Of a stretch of 64,000 bases of DNA, positions 24,801-39,800 are shown piece by piece; within the stretch, counting starts at the first letter, position 1, and every line of letters starts with the position of its first letter. The DNA comes from Branchiostoma belcheri (taxonomy: Eukaryota > Chordata > Leptocardii > Amphioxiformes > Branchiostomatidae): positions 186,001 to 250,000 of the forward strand of contig NW_017803910.1 in NCBI RefSeq assembly GCF_001625305.1. Direction: 5' to 3'. A program made the position numbers and the translations under genes. Under the pieces are notes generated by a model. It had not been told where the DNA came from and ran no database searches. It was given only the letters and a program-made list of their open reading frames with translations.

Positions 24801-27800
24801 TCAGTGAGTGAATAAATTTCCTGTGAGCTTTTGCCCCAGCCGTTTGTTGTATAGACTAGATTTAAACATAACATCTCTGAGAAGTTTTGAAAACCAAGAG
24901 GAAAATTGGTATGACCTTATATCCATAGGCACATATTACATGTAGAACATAATTAAATTTTTCATGCATTAAATAAGTGAAGAGTACAAGAACTGGATAC
25001 TTACTGTTACATATTGGCACATTGCAGGTGGTCTGTTCGTAGTTTGAACCTTCACAGTCCTCATCTGGGTTCTGAAACGTAAGTAGTGTTTAATTCTTGA
25101 TAATTATTGTAGGTCTTTAGTTGAATTACTGGTAAGTGAAACTCAACCTCCGGCTAATCACTTTAGAACTCAAACAAAGTAACATAACATATATATATCA
25201 AGTAAGTGCTGCACAATCGGTACTTAAAGTCCATACCTGTGGAGGCGGATTGTCACAGGTCCTGACACGCTCTCGCACGCTGTCTGTTCCGTTAACCTCG
25301 ATACATGTCTTCGAACAAGGCGTCCATGGGGTCCAAGAAGACCATCCGGGTGGTACTGTAGACAAAGTAGAGAATGGAATTGTAAAAAAGAGTGACTGTG
25401 TTATGGTCTCTTTATCCTTTTGATTATTTTATATAAGTTTCATTATGACTTTTGAACACACTTCTTTTAAATTATAGTCATATTGCTGTCATGCAGTCAC
25501 TGTACAGAGCAATGTTTAATATGTGAGTTGAGCTGTAGATTTCCATTTATTTACATCATTCCGTTTACAACATGAGTTTTATAATAAATTCACCAATGTG
25601 GTAATATCTTGACGAATTGACTAGTTTGTTTGGCATAGTTTGTATGTATATCATTTTTAAGGCCGGGATGCCTACTTATAATTTCTATCACCATTCCTTA
25701 CCATAGCAGCTTTCATCTGTTGTGCAGTTCAGTCTACCCTGGTAGCAGATACTGTGAAAGAAAAAAAATTGTTCCATTACATACATGGTGACATACTAAT
25801 GCTGAGGTCACAATTCCCACACGGGGCCTGGCTGGGCAGCTTTTGGGAACGAAATATACGACATAAAAGACAACAAAGCACAGAGAACTTGTTGATGACA
25901 ATCATGGGCACTATTACTGTACATTCTTGATATGAATTGTTATTTTTGGTTCATACAAACAGCCCGACCGGGGTTTGGAAATGTATAAGATAAGCATAAG
26001 ATGGACTGAAACATGAATGTTTTGTGGATGGATTCATTTACATGTATGTGACTTCAGAATATTGACAGATAGTCTAGGATTAAACTCTGAGCTGTAGATT
26101 CTTATCTGGTGCCTTACCAGACGGAGCAGTTTCCGATGATGACGTCCAGAGCGTCCATGATGTAGTTGCCGTTGCCAGCCTGTGTCAGGTTCTGGAACTG
26201 GTCAGGTGACAGGTTGCTGTCCGAGATCATCAGTGCCGTGATCTCACATCGACATTCGTCCGGAGGCACGCACGTACCGTTCTGCTCGTAGGTTCCTGAA
26301 CAACAACATGTTTGTTTGTTATGCAAGACATACATGTAAGTAAACAAATAAACAAGTTTGAAATCATTAGCGCTGTGATCTCACATCAACACTGGTTAGG
26401 ATGTATACAAACAGGTCGTAGGCACCTTAACAACAACATGCTTTTTTTCTGTGAACTTCACAAACAGGGACTGAGGTGAATACTGCAAAACATAATTTTT
26501 CGTCTTCTGGGGGCAAAACCAACGTTACAAGCTAAGCTATTTTAGTTAGAAATATTAAAAAACCTCCCAGCATCTCGACGTGATCTGTTATGAATGTTAC
26601 AATTTCTTTGTTCACTACAGTTACTTTCCAACATTCCAATACACCTAAGGGAAGAAGAAAGAAGTGAGTTCTAAATGTACTGACCAGGTGGGCACTGGCA
26701 TCCAGGTGGACATGGGTCAGGTACAGTACATGTGGATGTTCCGCCAAATTCTGCACAGGTGTTGGGACAGGTGCATTCTGTGGTGTACACCTTTCCATCC
26801 ACACACTCCTCCTCTGTACAGCAAAGAAATTAAGGCAATCAGAAATGGCAGATCTATAATGAAAATAGTCAGTAACATTGAGGAGGCTGGCAATGTGTAC
26901 ATTAAGGTGTACATATTGTACCAAATCATGCCCAAAATTGTAAGGAACGTACCACAGGGTTCGCGGTTGCAGGCTTCTGTCTCAGTATCGTTGTTCGGGT
27001 ATCCAGGGCAGGTGTCGCACGGCGTGGCCGTTATGACCTCCACGCACTCGCGTGTTCTCTGTACAGTGCCGGCGTCACAGGTGACCGGGCAGTCGGACCA
27101 CTCAGACCACTGTGTGTACTCACACTCTTGACCTGAAATAGGATAGTATGACGTAAGTTATGACCAGTATTATAACGCCATAATTATGGTCTATGTTTTG
27201 TTTCATACCATGATTACACAGTACACATTCTGTGCGACCTCAAAACCACATCCTAACACCTGGGGCATACGGGTAACAACCTTGTCAATCAACAGAAACC
27301 CAACCTCCATCCACTCATTTCCAATCCTCGCTGCTGCAGACAAAAATACATACGGACCAACCTAAACCAGTGCCAGTCAATACGATACTACCATCATGAT
27401 GATCTTGAAAGCAATTCCACTACTTACTGGCCTGAAAGTATCAAACGTCTACTGACCACAAGGATCTCCCCAGCAGTTCTTGGTGTCTGTGTCGTCTCCT
27501 GTACACGGGTTCCCTCCGCAAGCCGGCGTGGGGTTTGTGCAGGTCCGGGTTCGCTCACTGGTGCCCATCTGGTCACATGGAGCCGTGCATGCCGTCCACT
27601 GAGTCCATTCTGTCCAACCACCGTCAACTACAAACATCACAGGAAATAACATCGAAACAATGTGTAGAGTCAAATATTACAATAACGAAAGCACTTGAAG
27701 TACTTAGATTCAAACTATTGGCTGTAAAAGTATATTACTGTAGAGTTACTGTTAATAATAGTAACGCTAAATGCCATCAAGGACTTTATACTGTATAATG

Positions 27801-30800
27801 TCCTTGATGCCATGAGAGAAACAAAGAAGTCTTTGCAGTATAAAGAAGACTTTCAGCCATAATCATTATGGTCTTGTACTTTTGGAAAGGGACTCCTCAA
27901 AACTGTAATTTGCCTTGTTACATCAGATTCTGTATTTTGCCTTAATGCATGTTGTACCTGGTGTTCCAGTATCTGCACAGCTTGTCACACCGTGTACACA
28001 GGTACAGGTCTCACATTCACTGATGCGAACCTCCACTCCTGGCTCGATGGTGTCACCATCATATACGGGAGTGCCGTCATTAAGGTTCCCAACAAGCTGT
28101 CCAGTTGTGTACTCCAGGACGTCCAGGATACAAGGACATTCCTGGAAGAGACATTATACATTTGTCTCATGTTGTAAGGAGAGTACACTATACTCCCTTG
28201 ACAAATGTTCTGTATGTTGTCCATTTTGCATTCCACATCAGATTAACAAATCAAGGGAAAAAAACTTAAAAACAAACTTTGATCAGTTTCTGTCAGCTCA
28301 AACGAATATGAAAACAAGACTTCTGAAATTGCAACAAAAACAGAGTTAGCATTAGATTGCTACATTTTTGTATGCCTCAGCATTTAGAAAAGTTTAGAAA
28401 AGAGCTGTGAATAAACTTGCAATCGTGATGTCACCACATACATGTAACACTTTTAATCTTAGCAGATACTGGCTAACAAACATTGCAATGATATGCCATT
28501 ACAAATGTAAAACATTTGTAGGTGTTGATTTAACATTTACCTCTACACAGTCACCATCGTCCTCGAACGTGCCATTAGCACAGAAGCAGCCGGTCTCACA
28601 CTCGGGCTCGATGCACTCCTGTTCCCCTCGCAGCTGGGCACAGGTGCGTGGACAGGTGCTGTTACATGGCATCTCCACCCTTGGGTAAGGGCATCCCTCT
28701 GTACAAGAAAACAAAGTCCAACAAAAATGCCTTAAGACGTCAAAAATAAACTGAGGCTTAAACTTAATGCTCGGAGAGTTGGTAGTTAAGTGTAACAGTA
28801 GACCTTTAACACCACATTCTTGGGCATCAGTGACCTCTAACTGCTGTTGGAAGTTAATGCTATGCAGTTGCGAAATTAAGCGGGGTTACCTGGACACGGT
28901 TGTTCGTTGCATGGCTCGGTCTCCTCTCCAGTCCCGCTGCAGGTCTCAGCCTCGCAGCTAGGGGGCGGGTTGGTGCAGGACTTGGTCCTTGTCCTCTCAC
29001 CACCATTGCATGTGGCAGAACAAGCAGACCACTGGGTCCAGGAGGACCAGCCTGGGGTGACTGGAAGCAAAAGAGTGGTGTCAGCAAAGATATCATTTAG
29101 CTTCATAACCAGATTCATACAAACTCCCCAGAAAAGAATGCCAGAACAATACATCTACTTCCCAGAAGTAACAAACACATTCGTTAGTAAAGGTGAACTA
29201 ATGAAGATTTCCACACTTACCCACATCTCCAGCTGTGCAGTTCCAGCGCCCACCAAAGCAATTACTGTACAGAAATCAGAAAAAAACAAAATGAGACACA
29301 TCCAAAAAAAAATTGTGTTGGGAAAATGCACTTATCTGGATGTTAGTGAATTGTGTAAAGTTAGATTTCCTACCAATATTTGCAGCCGAACTGCAGGACA
29401 GTGTTGGCGTCGTACGTCTCTCCGTTGGCAGGGAGTCCGTCACTGTCAGTAGGGAGGCTCCAGCGACATGGACAGGCTGTAACACAATCATGTCGAACAA
29501 CGATATTATCCAACGTAACGGACGGGAAAACAGATTGTGAGTTCTTACGACTGCATGCGCTGCATTATACCATGATGCTACCTTCTGCAAACAAGCTAAG
29601 CTTAAGCTCAATTTTTCAGATAGAATGACCACTATTTCTGACAGGTGCACTTAGGGACTTCTACGACTACAATTAGAGAGTGTATGGTGTTCCATCTAAA
29701 TTTACCTCTTTGACCAGAAGATCTCTTATCGATCTGATCCTACCTTCTGCTAGCACACAGATGCCCTCGTCGTTCTCGTACATGCCGGGTGGACAGGAGC
29801 AGCCGGGGATGCAGCAGCCGGTGTGGATGCACACATCAGGCTCCAGCTCGTAACATGTCCTGGGACACTCCTGGGGGCAGGCATAGTACTGCTTCCCTCC
29901 TGTACAGTTGTTAGCTGAGAAGAGATGGAAGAGATAGATTACCAGGTACATGTATGCTAGGAAGAGAAAAAAGAGACTGTTTACTCCTGTGAATGTGTAA
30001 GGCAACAAGATTTATTGTGGTTTAAGGTTTACCTGCACACACTGTCTCCATACAGTCCACCTGTTCGAAAAGCGACTCAGAGCACTGGTCGCCACCGTTA
30101 GCGGGGGCGGGGTTGTTGCACTGTCGGGACCGCGTCTTGGTTCCAATCCCGCAGGTCGCAGAGCAAGCCGACCAGAACGACCAAGGGCCAGGGTTACCAT
30201 GCACTGTTGGAACAAGTTAGAAAGCATAAACAGAAGCATTGGTCACTTGATTTTGGAGGAGCCATATGGAATTCAATTTTTAGGTCTTTGAAGACCAAGA
30301 TCACTGAGCCATGACAATGGAAAGAAAGTATTTACTAAATAAAACTTTCAAGTGTCACTGACCTGGGCAAGGGTTCTCGTTGCAGCTGAGTTCCTCCACT
30401 GCCAGCCCAGCACAGGCCTGGCCGCCATTTGCGGGCGGCGGATCATCACAGCTCCTGTGTCGGTACTGAACACCGGAACCACAGTCCACGGTACAGTTGG
30501 TCCACGGTGACCAGGGACTCCAGTTTCCGTCAACTGAAGAGGGTAATAGAGAGGTAATAATATTGTAAGGTCTGCTGGTGCCAAAAACATTACGTTATCA
30601 TGCATTGTAGCATAAAGTAGAGGTAGTAGTAGTAGGTGAATATTCCATCTAACTTGTGTTTACAAGTACATGTAAAAGGGCTTACAGGGTAGAAGGGTTC
30701 TGCAATGATTTTAACCTACAAGACTAAGTAGTACAGTCAAACCAATGAAATGCACCACAAACATTCCTTGTCTGCCCCTGATGCCTACGAAATTACAGAC

Positions 30801-33800
30801 AAGAAAATAGGGAATTTTCTTTACATACATACCTGTACATAGGAAGTCTGTACAGGTCAGCTGTCCCATCAAGCAGGTACTGCAAACATGAACAGAAAAG
30901 TTAGAGTCAAAGAAAATTCTGATTCAAAGCCCTTGCATTATGTCCATTCCTACTTTAACTCTAGCCACAAGAAGAAGCCCGCACATACATTTAATATCTT
31001 TGATTTTTTTTTGCTTTAATTTAATTATTGTTTCCCAGACTATAATGACATAACAAAATAACTGTACAAAATTTATAATTGCTCACCACTCGTTACACTC
31101 GTAGCTGATGACTTCTCCCTCTTCAACAACAAACCATTCTGTACCGTTGTTTTCAGTCGTTGGCACGAAATCTGCAACATCAGTTCATTTGGTTTGATTT
31201 CTGAAGCTCAAACACGTTGTGAACTATTTTATATGAATTAAGTATCAATATGAAAATTCAACATTTAAATGAATTTGAACCATTTTCCAAAGTGTCAGTC
31301 ATCTAGCTACCTCTCAGAATGATAGAAGGAACTAAAGACTATGCCTACTTGGTTCCTCGATGAGTCTGTATCTGCAGGGACATTCGGCCCTGTCCACGCA
31401 GGTGCCATCCAGCAGCACCTGGCCGTCTGGACAGGCGCACTCGTACGTACAGGTGTTTCCTTCCTCAAAGTCATTATGGTCCTGAACGGCAGAGAAAAGG
31501 ATATATCAGTGTAAGAAAATAAACATTAGCCAACTCTTTTGGAGCCTTTTCCTGACTTATATATGGCAAGCATATCTTTTCAATGCAGATTTCATATACA
31601 TGTAATATTTACCTGAGGGTTTGCCTTGTTTGGACAATCTCTGGTAAATAAGTATAGAAATGTGATGTGTATGTCAATTGCATGTTATGTGTAACTGATG
31701 TAAAAGATGATCATTTTGAATTTTGAAACCCACAAATCCAAGTTTCTTCCATAACCATGGTCTAAAAATGTACAAGTTTGATGTAACACTCAGTGTTTTA
31801 TGTATTTAGCAATCTGCCCACCTGGATGTCAGCACATGTTCTGGGCCCAGACTTGCATTCGTACACCTGCCCCTCTGCACATGTGATGTCACACAGGATT
31901 GGGTCCACGTAGCACGGTCTGGACGCTGTGTGGTTCCCAACGCATGGCATGCCTCCGTGCTGAAAAGTATTAATTGTTCGTTTCATCATTTGTATCTCCA
32001 TTAACACTGAAGTCATTACAATTTACACACACAAAATTTGTCTTTTTCATGTTTCAGTCATAAGCGTTACATTTCTAGCCAGCCCTAATATTAGGGCTAA
32101 ATACAAAACATGTCAAAAAGTCATGAACCTGTGTTGTTCCAATCTGAACCTGTAGATTCTGATCCACAACCTCAACCACAACACTCAATTGCCTACTTTA
32201 TGCTGGACAGGTGCTTTGCTCACCTGAGCAGCAGGGTTGTCACAATGTCGTTCGCGGATCTCACTTCCTGCCGTGCAGTTTCCACAGCCAGACCATGGAC
32301 CCCACTCTCCCCAGTTTCCATCAACTATAGCATGTCAACATATTCACATAAGGAGAGTGTATAGGAAATGCCGTATGTTTATAATCAGAAAACATTGTAT
32401 AGATACAAAATAATCTACAACAAATATTTGCAAGATTATAGATGCCTTGATAAAATTTGCATTATATTACACTAACTTGACACTTTATAAACTTATAAAT
32501 GTGAAACCATCATTGTTGTTAACTAACAGGCCTTTAGCTTGTATCTTTTAAAAGGAAACAAAAAGACAAGATGGAAACTATCATTTATTCAAAGGCTTGT
32601 TAAAACAATAAACAAACTGACTTGGGCAGCTTGTTGGGATGTCGCAGGTGCCAAACTCGATCTGGCCGGCAGTGTAGTTGTTAGAGGCCATCGGCGGGAG
32701 GTTGAACCCATCACACAGCTGGCCTCCGTTCGCAGGCCGGGGACACTTGCAGCTGTGCAGTGACAGAAACACAGATTTGGTGACATCACATCAAAATCTA
32801 TGGAGGTTACTGGTTAACATAGCAAAACATCTTAAGACAGTTGTTGAATTGGGTGATGAAAATGTTCCTATGAACTAATGTTTGTTATATTCTACGTGCA
32901 TTCCTGGCTCTTACCTTTGGCAGATTATAATTTTAAATATTGCTCTCAGATATTTAGCTAATCTATCTTTCGTTTCCCTGTTCAGTTTTGTAAAACACTC
33001 ATAATTGCTTTTCATGACCTTTTTTACCTTGCAACACTTAAGAAATTTAGATAAAACTACTTACGCCTGGAATGTCTTCTTGCTTAAATATTGATTCAAA
33101 GATAAATTTTTTTTACTGACTTTATTGATTTATATTTAGTTAAGAAGGGAGTTAAACTCACTCTCTCATCCTGTATGCAGGTGCAAAACCACAGGTAGCC
33201 GTGCAGCCCAGCCAGGGAGTCCAATCACAATAACCACCATCAACTGTGGGAGGGGGGGCAGACAGAAGTCTGTTTAACCCTACTGCGTAATATTGCTCTC
33301 GTACTGAAACATTTGCTTTGAATCTGTTGTGAAACACTAGTCACTGCTGATAGTCAAATATAATAACATCAGATCTTCATGTAATATCTTGACAAATACA
33401 AATGATTCCCATCCTTTCGTTCTTGCCTGATAGAAATTGAAAACAGCAATAAAAGACAAACTGCGTTCAAGGCTGAATTTTATACAGACAATGGTTGATA
33501 CAATAAGATCAAGACCGCTTACCCGGGCAGTCTATGTCAGTGCACTGGAACACCCCGTTCACGCATGGACTAAAAAATAAAGAGGCAACAAGGTAAACAT
33601 GACAAGCAGTACGTAATGATAATAGGGTCTGTCCTTGGTGCTGAACGCCATCCATTCCAATGGCTTGTTGAGATCAAGGCTTTCGCCAATGTAGTCAAGA
33701 AATTTAGTGATTTCCTAGCTGTAAATGATGGTATGAGTGTACCATTAAGTATAAATAAGAAAATGAAAATCCAGCTTCTTTCCTACCATTGGTTGCAGCC

Positions 33801-36800
33801 CCTCTGTAGGACATAACCTGGTGGCCAGTTCAGACCGGTTTCCTCGTCCACGCAGTAACACTCGGATGGTTCCACACAGGCAGTCTTATCCTCGTTCAGT
33901 ACCTATAAAACATTAAAAAGATATTAGATTATTTTAAAGTGTTTTTACATGTCAACTGCCAGTAATTATATGTTTAGCAATATGTAGATTCCAAATAATT
34001 CCATTGGCCTTTATTCTTTGTGATCTGAATAACTTCTTCTTATATGTATCGTACAATGTATCTTATATTTTGATTCACTCTATCTTCAATTCATTCATAT
34101 GCTCTGTACAGTTTGACTAACCCAACTTGCCAGCTGCCGTTGTGTACAAAATCTCCCCATAGCAAGTCGGGAAGATCGTCGGAAAGCCAGAGATTTCAGA
34201 GACAGCTGCAGCTTACAGAGTCTTATCGTATTTTTGTTTGAATTCAAAGCACTTCTTTTGTCACCTGTGGAAATTAACGTTCAAACTAATGGGAAGTATC
34301 AAAGGCTTAAGTGCTTAGAGAGTCAGCAATGCCATGGACGGCTACAGATCAGATAGTATCATCTACTTTGATGAACATTGTATTGCATATTGCTTGTTTA
34401 AAGTGAATGCTTTAAATGCATTAGAGATTTGGAATAAGTCTCAATGATTGTAAAATCGTGACAAATGTGAATACAGCTGAACTTCGTAAAGCATCATTGG
34501 CTTAATCCGACTTGCAGGTAATAGGGAAGGTCTAAATGTTATTATAGAAAGATTTCAGAGACAGGTGCGCCTTTGCTATAAATATTTAGCTCTCAGCCTT
34601 GCTAAAAACAAGATCTGTTCAATGTAGAGCTTCAGACAGATAGTGCACATCGACATAGACTCCTCCACCAGTCATCATTTTCCTCACCGATAACTGATCA
34701 GCAAATCTACTGAACATGTTCAACAACAGCTCGGACTCTCTACTGTTCCACAACACCTCGGATCCTCTACGGTTCAACAACACCTCGGACTCTCTGTGGT
34801 TCGGCAACAGCTCGGACCCTCTAAGGTTTGACAACAGCTCGGACCCTCTAAGGTTTGACAACACCTCGTACCCTCTATGGTTCAAAAACACCTCGGACTC
34901 TCTACGGTTCAACAACACCTCGGACTCTCTACGGTTTGACAACACCTCGTACCCTCTATGGTTTGACAACAGCTCGGACTACATACCATTTGACAAAATG
35001 CTTCAGTGTTACTATTGGCCACCTCCGCCACACGAACATGTCCTACCTTCAGGCCAGTAAGCTTGCCCTGTACACGACTTTGTGCTTGCTAGTAAAGGGT
35101 GGCCTCTGTACATGTTTGGAGTTATGGGGATCTTCATCATATTGGCCAATTTTACGGTCCTATTCGGCATCATCGGAACACAAAGCTTCATAAGGCATTG
35201 TATCTGTATATCGCAAACCTCGCAATGTCAGACCTCCTGCCAGGGGTTCTCCTTATTTGTCTTGCTTTCGGTCAGTTGGGTCAATACGGAGTGATTGCTA
35301 TGTTACACTTCTTTATCTGTTTGGTATTTACACAGACGATATCTGCATCAGCTCTATCTTTGTTATCAATAGATTGTTACACAGCTGTGAGGCACCCTAT
35401 TTTCTTTTACAACAACGCCTCTAAGGCCAAGCGGAATGCTTGTGTAGCAATTGTTTGTTCATGGATTGTCCTGTCACTGTGTGTCTTTTCAACCTCTATG
35501 GGCTGGAATTGTGTATATGATCACTCCATTGCCGTAGAATATTGCTTTGCTTTTGTTCCCGTTAGCTATGTCATTCTAATAGCTTCTATAATGGTATTCC
35601 TATGTTTTGTCTTGATGTTCACAAACATGAGTGTTTTTGTGCGTATCAAACGACGCCAAAAGACAAGACCGCGACAGTTTAGAGGAGGTATACGTCGTAG
35701 GAGTAGCTATAGATGGGCTGAAGCTAGAGAAAACCAGGCCAGAGATGGAGCAAGCGAAGGCCGCGATGCACAAAGCGAAGCTCAGCGGAAATTGGACTCC
35801 AGCACAAGGAAGGCAAGGACAGTGATGATCCTTGTGACGCTGACATTCATCTTCTGGGTGCTGGGTTTTACAGCTCTCCCGTTTAACCGATTCTGCTTCA
35901 GGAACAGGCATATATGCTCACCTCTAACATTCTCGAGTTGGGTGCTTTTCTTGATGGTGTTGAACTCGGCGCTCAACCCATTGGCAAACATAATTCGCAT
36001 GGCTGACTTGAGAAATGCAATCTATCAACAACTGATCACTCCTTACCGTGGATGTTTGAACTGTTTGGGGAGATTTTGTCTGGAGCAGACAGACCAAGAA
36101 CAGAATATAGCCCAGACGTTAGAATAGAAACACAACTATAAAGGGCTAGACAATATGTAATCATTATGATGAGTGTTTCAGAGAATTGTGTACAATGCGT
36201 AGTAGTAGCAGTAGTAGCAGTGCTACTGTAGAACACAAGACTTGAGATCTGCCAGTAGATATACGTCTGCCCACAATGGCAAGGAAACCAGCGCTGCAGA
36301 CATCTACATGGACATGGACATGGACAAGTGAGAAATTTGTCTTTTATACTGTTACTTCATTCCTTGCTTTATACTAGACAAAAGTGTTGTGATAATACTT
36401 GGAATGTGTATACAATGGTAACCAGTAGCGTTTGTACATTTATCATTTGTCGTGAGTGAAAATAAATATGTGTCATAATACAATTTTCGGTGCTTTCTTG
36501 TGTTCCGGTACTTTTCCAACCTGTCAATTAATTAAAGTGTCTTAAGTGTCTAAAATCCCATCGCAAAGGATATGCTTTCCCTGGTTTTTGTGCATATGTG
36601 AGACGAAATGTTTGCTGATTGTATATTTGAGATTGGTTGTGGATTGTTTTGTGTAATATTTGTCTAAATGCTTTATTCTTTGCAATAGCACCATTTGTCT
36701 AATTTATTTTGATTCCAATGCTCTTTAATGGGGATAATGAATTACAAACGCGTGAAGAAATTGCTCTAGTTGAATTAATTGTTTAAATCCTGGTCGGTAT

Positions 36801-39800
36801 CTAATGATTGAACAGAACCAGTCAGGACATTATAAAGACAGGCCTGAAATATCTGAAATAATGGAGGGTTACAGTCAAAATAAATGAGAAAAATTATTGT
36901 CTCGGAATAATCTTGCTCTTAGCAAAAATTTGCCCTGGAATTACATTTTGTAGTGAAATGGATGGAAAAAAGGTTTGCTACGCACAATCAAGACTTTGAC
37001 CTCAGTATTTTGTGTGTGCCTGTACCTGTAACAAGGATTTGCCGAGGTACACACAATGTACAGCGCTCTAGATGCAGCCCTTGTAGACTTGGTATTACTC
37101 TGTTACATTTCCTGTTTAAAGAGCATTGTGCACTCCCGCTAATCCACCTGCATTATCTGCTTAAACTCATAGGAAACAGGAAAACAGTGACACTAATGTG
37201 TTTACAGCCAACTGCAGGGACCAGCTGCATGTCAGTTTGCATGATATGTTATGATTACGTATTTATATGTTCTGTACAGTATGACTAACCCAACATGCCT
37301 GCTGCCATTGGGTACTAAATCTCCCCATAGCAAGTCAGGATGATTGTCGGAAAGCCAGAGATTTCAGAGACAGCTGCAGCTTAGATAGTGTTATTCACGT
37401 CTTTTGTGTTAAGTGCAATCTTCTTTCAAGCATCACCACAATTCACATTGGTCACCTGTCATTATCTAATTTCAATGTTCAAACTCAATGGAAGTACAAA
37501 TGTATAAAAGACCTTTTGTTTTTAAATCTGAAAAATAAGAATCTTTAAGGTAATAATCTATCCTAAACTCCACATGGGGGTGCACTGCCAACTCCCACTT
37601 TGGTTTGCGCTCGACCCCTGATATTTCTGAGGCAGTATGCACCATGACTTTGGCTTTTAAGCACCTGCTTGCAGCTTGAAAACTTTAAAAAGTGTGTACG
37701 CATGTGGTGGAAAGGCAGTAAAAACAATTCTTACATATCCCTCTGGGCAGTAGCAGCCAGCCTCACAAGTCCAGAAGTAGGTGTACAGGTCCTGGCAGGT
37801 CTTGGGTCGACCGGTAGGGCCGCACTCATCATAGTACGACATGCTGATGTTGGCGCACACGGTATCTGGGAGGAAATATAAGTCTCTGGTGATGAGCTAC
37901 AGTTGCTGGCATATTGATAGAATACACATTAAACAACAGCTGGGCACTGTGTTTATAAATAGTTACCACAAAATATCTTCTTTCTATGTATAACTGTACC
38001 ATTAGTTTACCATAAAGAGAGAGAGAGAGAGGGGGGGGAGGGAGGGAGAGAGAGAGAGAGAAAATACCAAGTGTCCTCTCCATCACACACTGGTAGATAT
38101 CATTTAACCACAAGACTTGAAGTTGGACATGACATGTAGAGGGTTAGAGGGTTAATACAATGTAGTTAGTTAAGCTGTTTAAAATTATCCTGCTCATCAA
38201 TACAGACAGATAGTCAGGAGAGCATCGGGGGGTAACACATAAGGGTGGTTGGTTACATCTTTAGAAGAAGACAGATCCAGATCTGACCTGTTTCACAACT
38301 GGGCATGCCGCAGGTTTGGACCTGACTGGACTGGCCCACACAGTAGCTGCCGCCGTTGGTGGGAGGGGGGTTAGTACATCCACGGTACCGAGCTATGAGG
38401 GACGTGCCGCACGTTACTGTGCACTCTGACCACGGACCCCACGGGCTCCAGTTTCCGTCATCTGGAAAGAAAGAAAAATGATTAAAAAAGAACAACTTTG
38501 GACCAGTCTTGCCAATCTATTCTTCCTCGGTGTCAGTTCTTCACAAGAAAGGACACAGGTATCAATCTTTGAAGATGCTATTGGTTAAAAAGTGAAGATT
38601 TGAAAAGCACTGCTCAGTGCAATTTTACCCGATGGAAAGATTTTTTCCTTAGCACTGGCAAGAAAATGTTAATCTGCCAATTGCCAATTAACAATGAATT
38701 GAGATTAGCAAAGAAACTCTAATCTGCAATTGATTAGGTTAACTTTCCAATTACAGTGCAATATGCTTGCCTACTCTAAGCTCTTAAGATTGCTCAGAAA
38801 ACTTTTATTTATCAGAGCTTAAATTCAGATTCCTCATTATATTCAATGAAAGATAAATAGCTGCAATTTTTATCATATCCCAAAGCTGCTGAAGCACCAT
38901 CTGTATCGGTGCTGCTTATCAGTCCAACCACGAGTATGACAAAAGATCACAAGTCAACTCACAGATACACTCTCCAGTGTTACAGAGCCTCTCCTCGGTG
39001 CTCTCCCCGGTACAGTTGGAGAACGGCATGCTGTCATTACAGCAGCGGAAACGGTTCTGCACGCCAGACTCGCAAGAGGACGTGCACACGGTCCACTGGG
39101 ACCACTCACTCCAGTTCGGCCCAGGAGCTGAAATGTACACGTTAACCATTTTTTAAAAACCAAATTTAACGTCATTTTTCCCCAACCGGGGGTTAGATGT
39201 GCTTGCACCAGGTACAAGTCTTTTTTTGAAGCAAGCAACCATAATGTTGTTATTATATACATTTGTATCTGTATTTATTTAGCAGACATTTTTGAAATAC
39301 ATTTAGACAATTGATGACAGTAATGCAATATTTTCTCAACTTTTTAACCAAATTGGCAAAAGCAACTATCAAGTAACAAATTGAATTCGAATGGATGTCA
39401 TTCAGCACCAGGAACAGCCACATTTATCATTATTTATCACTTTGTAATAACATTATAGCTCACTAGTATGGTTGTAAAAAAATTTCATCTCATGAAAATG
39501 AAATGAAGTCAGTAGGGATATACGTACCATCACAGCACTGTGTGTTGCAGACAGAAGTCTCAATCTCAGGGCCTTCACACAGCTTGCCTCCAAAGTGAGG
39601 AGCAGGGCTGTTACAGTTACGGTACCTACACAATGGACAAAATTCAATTTGTCAGCTCGAATTCTTCACTAATGACAGACGTTAAGTCCAAAAGGAAGTA
39701 GTCTTGGATAATGTATTATATCTCATCCTGAACAGAAAAGAATGGAAGTGACTAAGTGGAGATTAAGTTTCAGTTGATTGACAGGGTTATGACCTAGCAT

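Noticed and set aside
31613..31640. Candidate 28-nt micro-exon (DCPNKANPQ) in the TIL-6 intron
   Set aside because: It has both splice signals, but the flanking exons join in phase 0 directly and 28 nt would break the frame. TIL-6 is complete without it.
34090..34215. Short open frame shared by both GPCR-flanking repeats on the minus strand (LWLSD.. and DLLWGD..)
   Set aside because: It stays open for only about 35 codons and has no start, splice context or recognisable family; shared descent explains the similarity.
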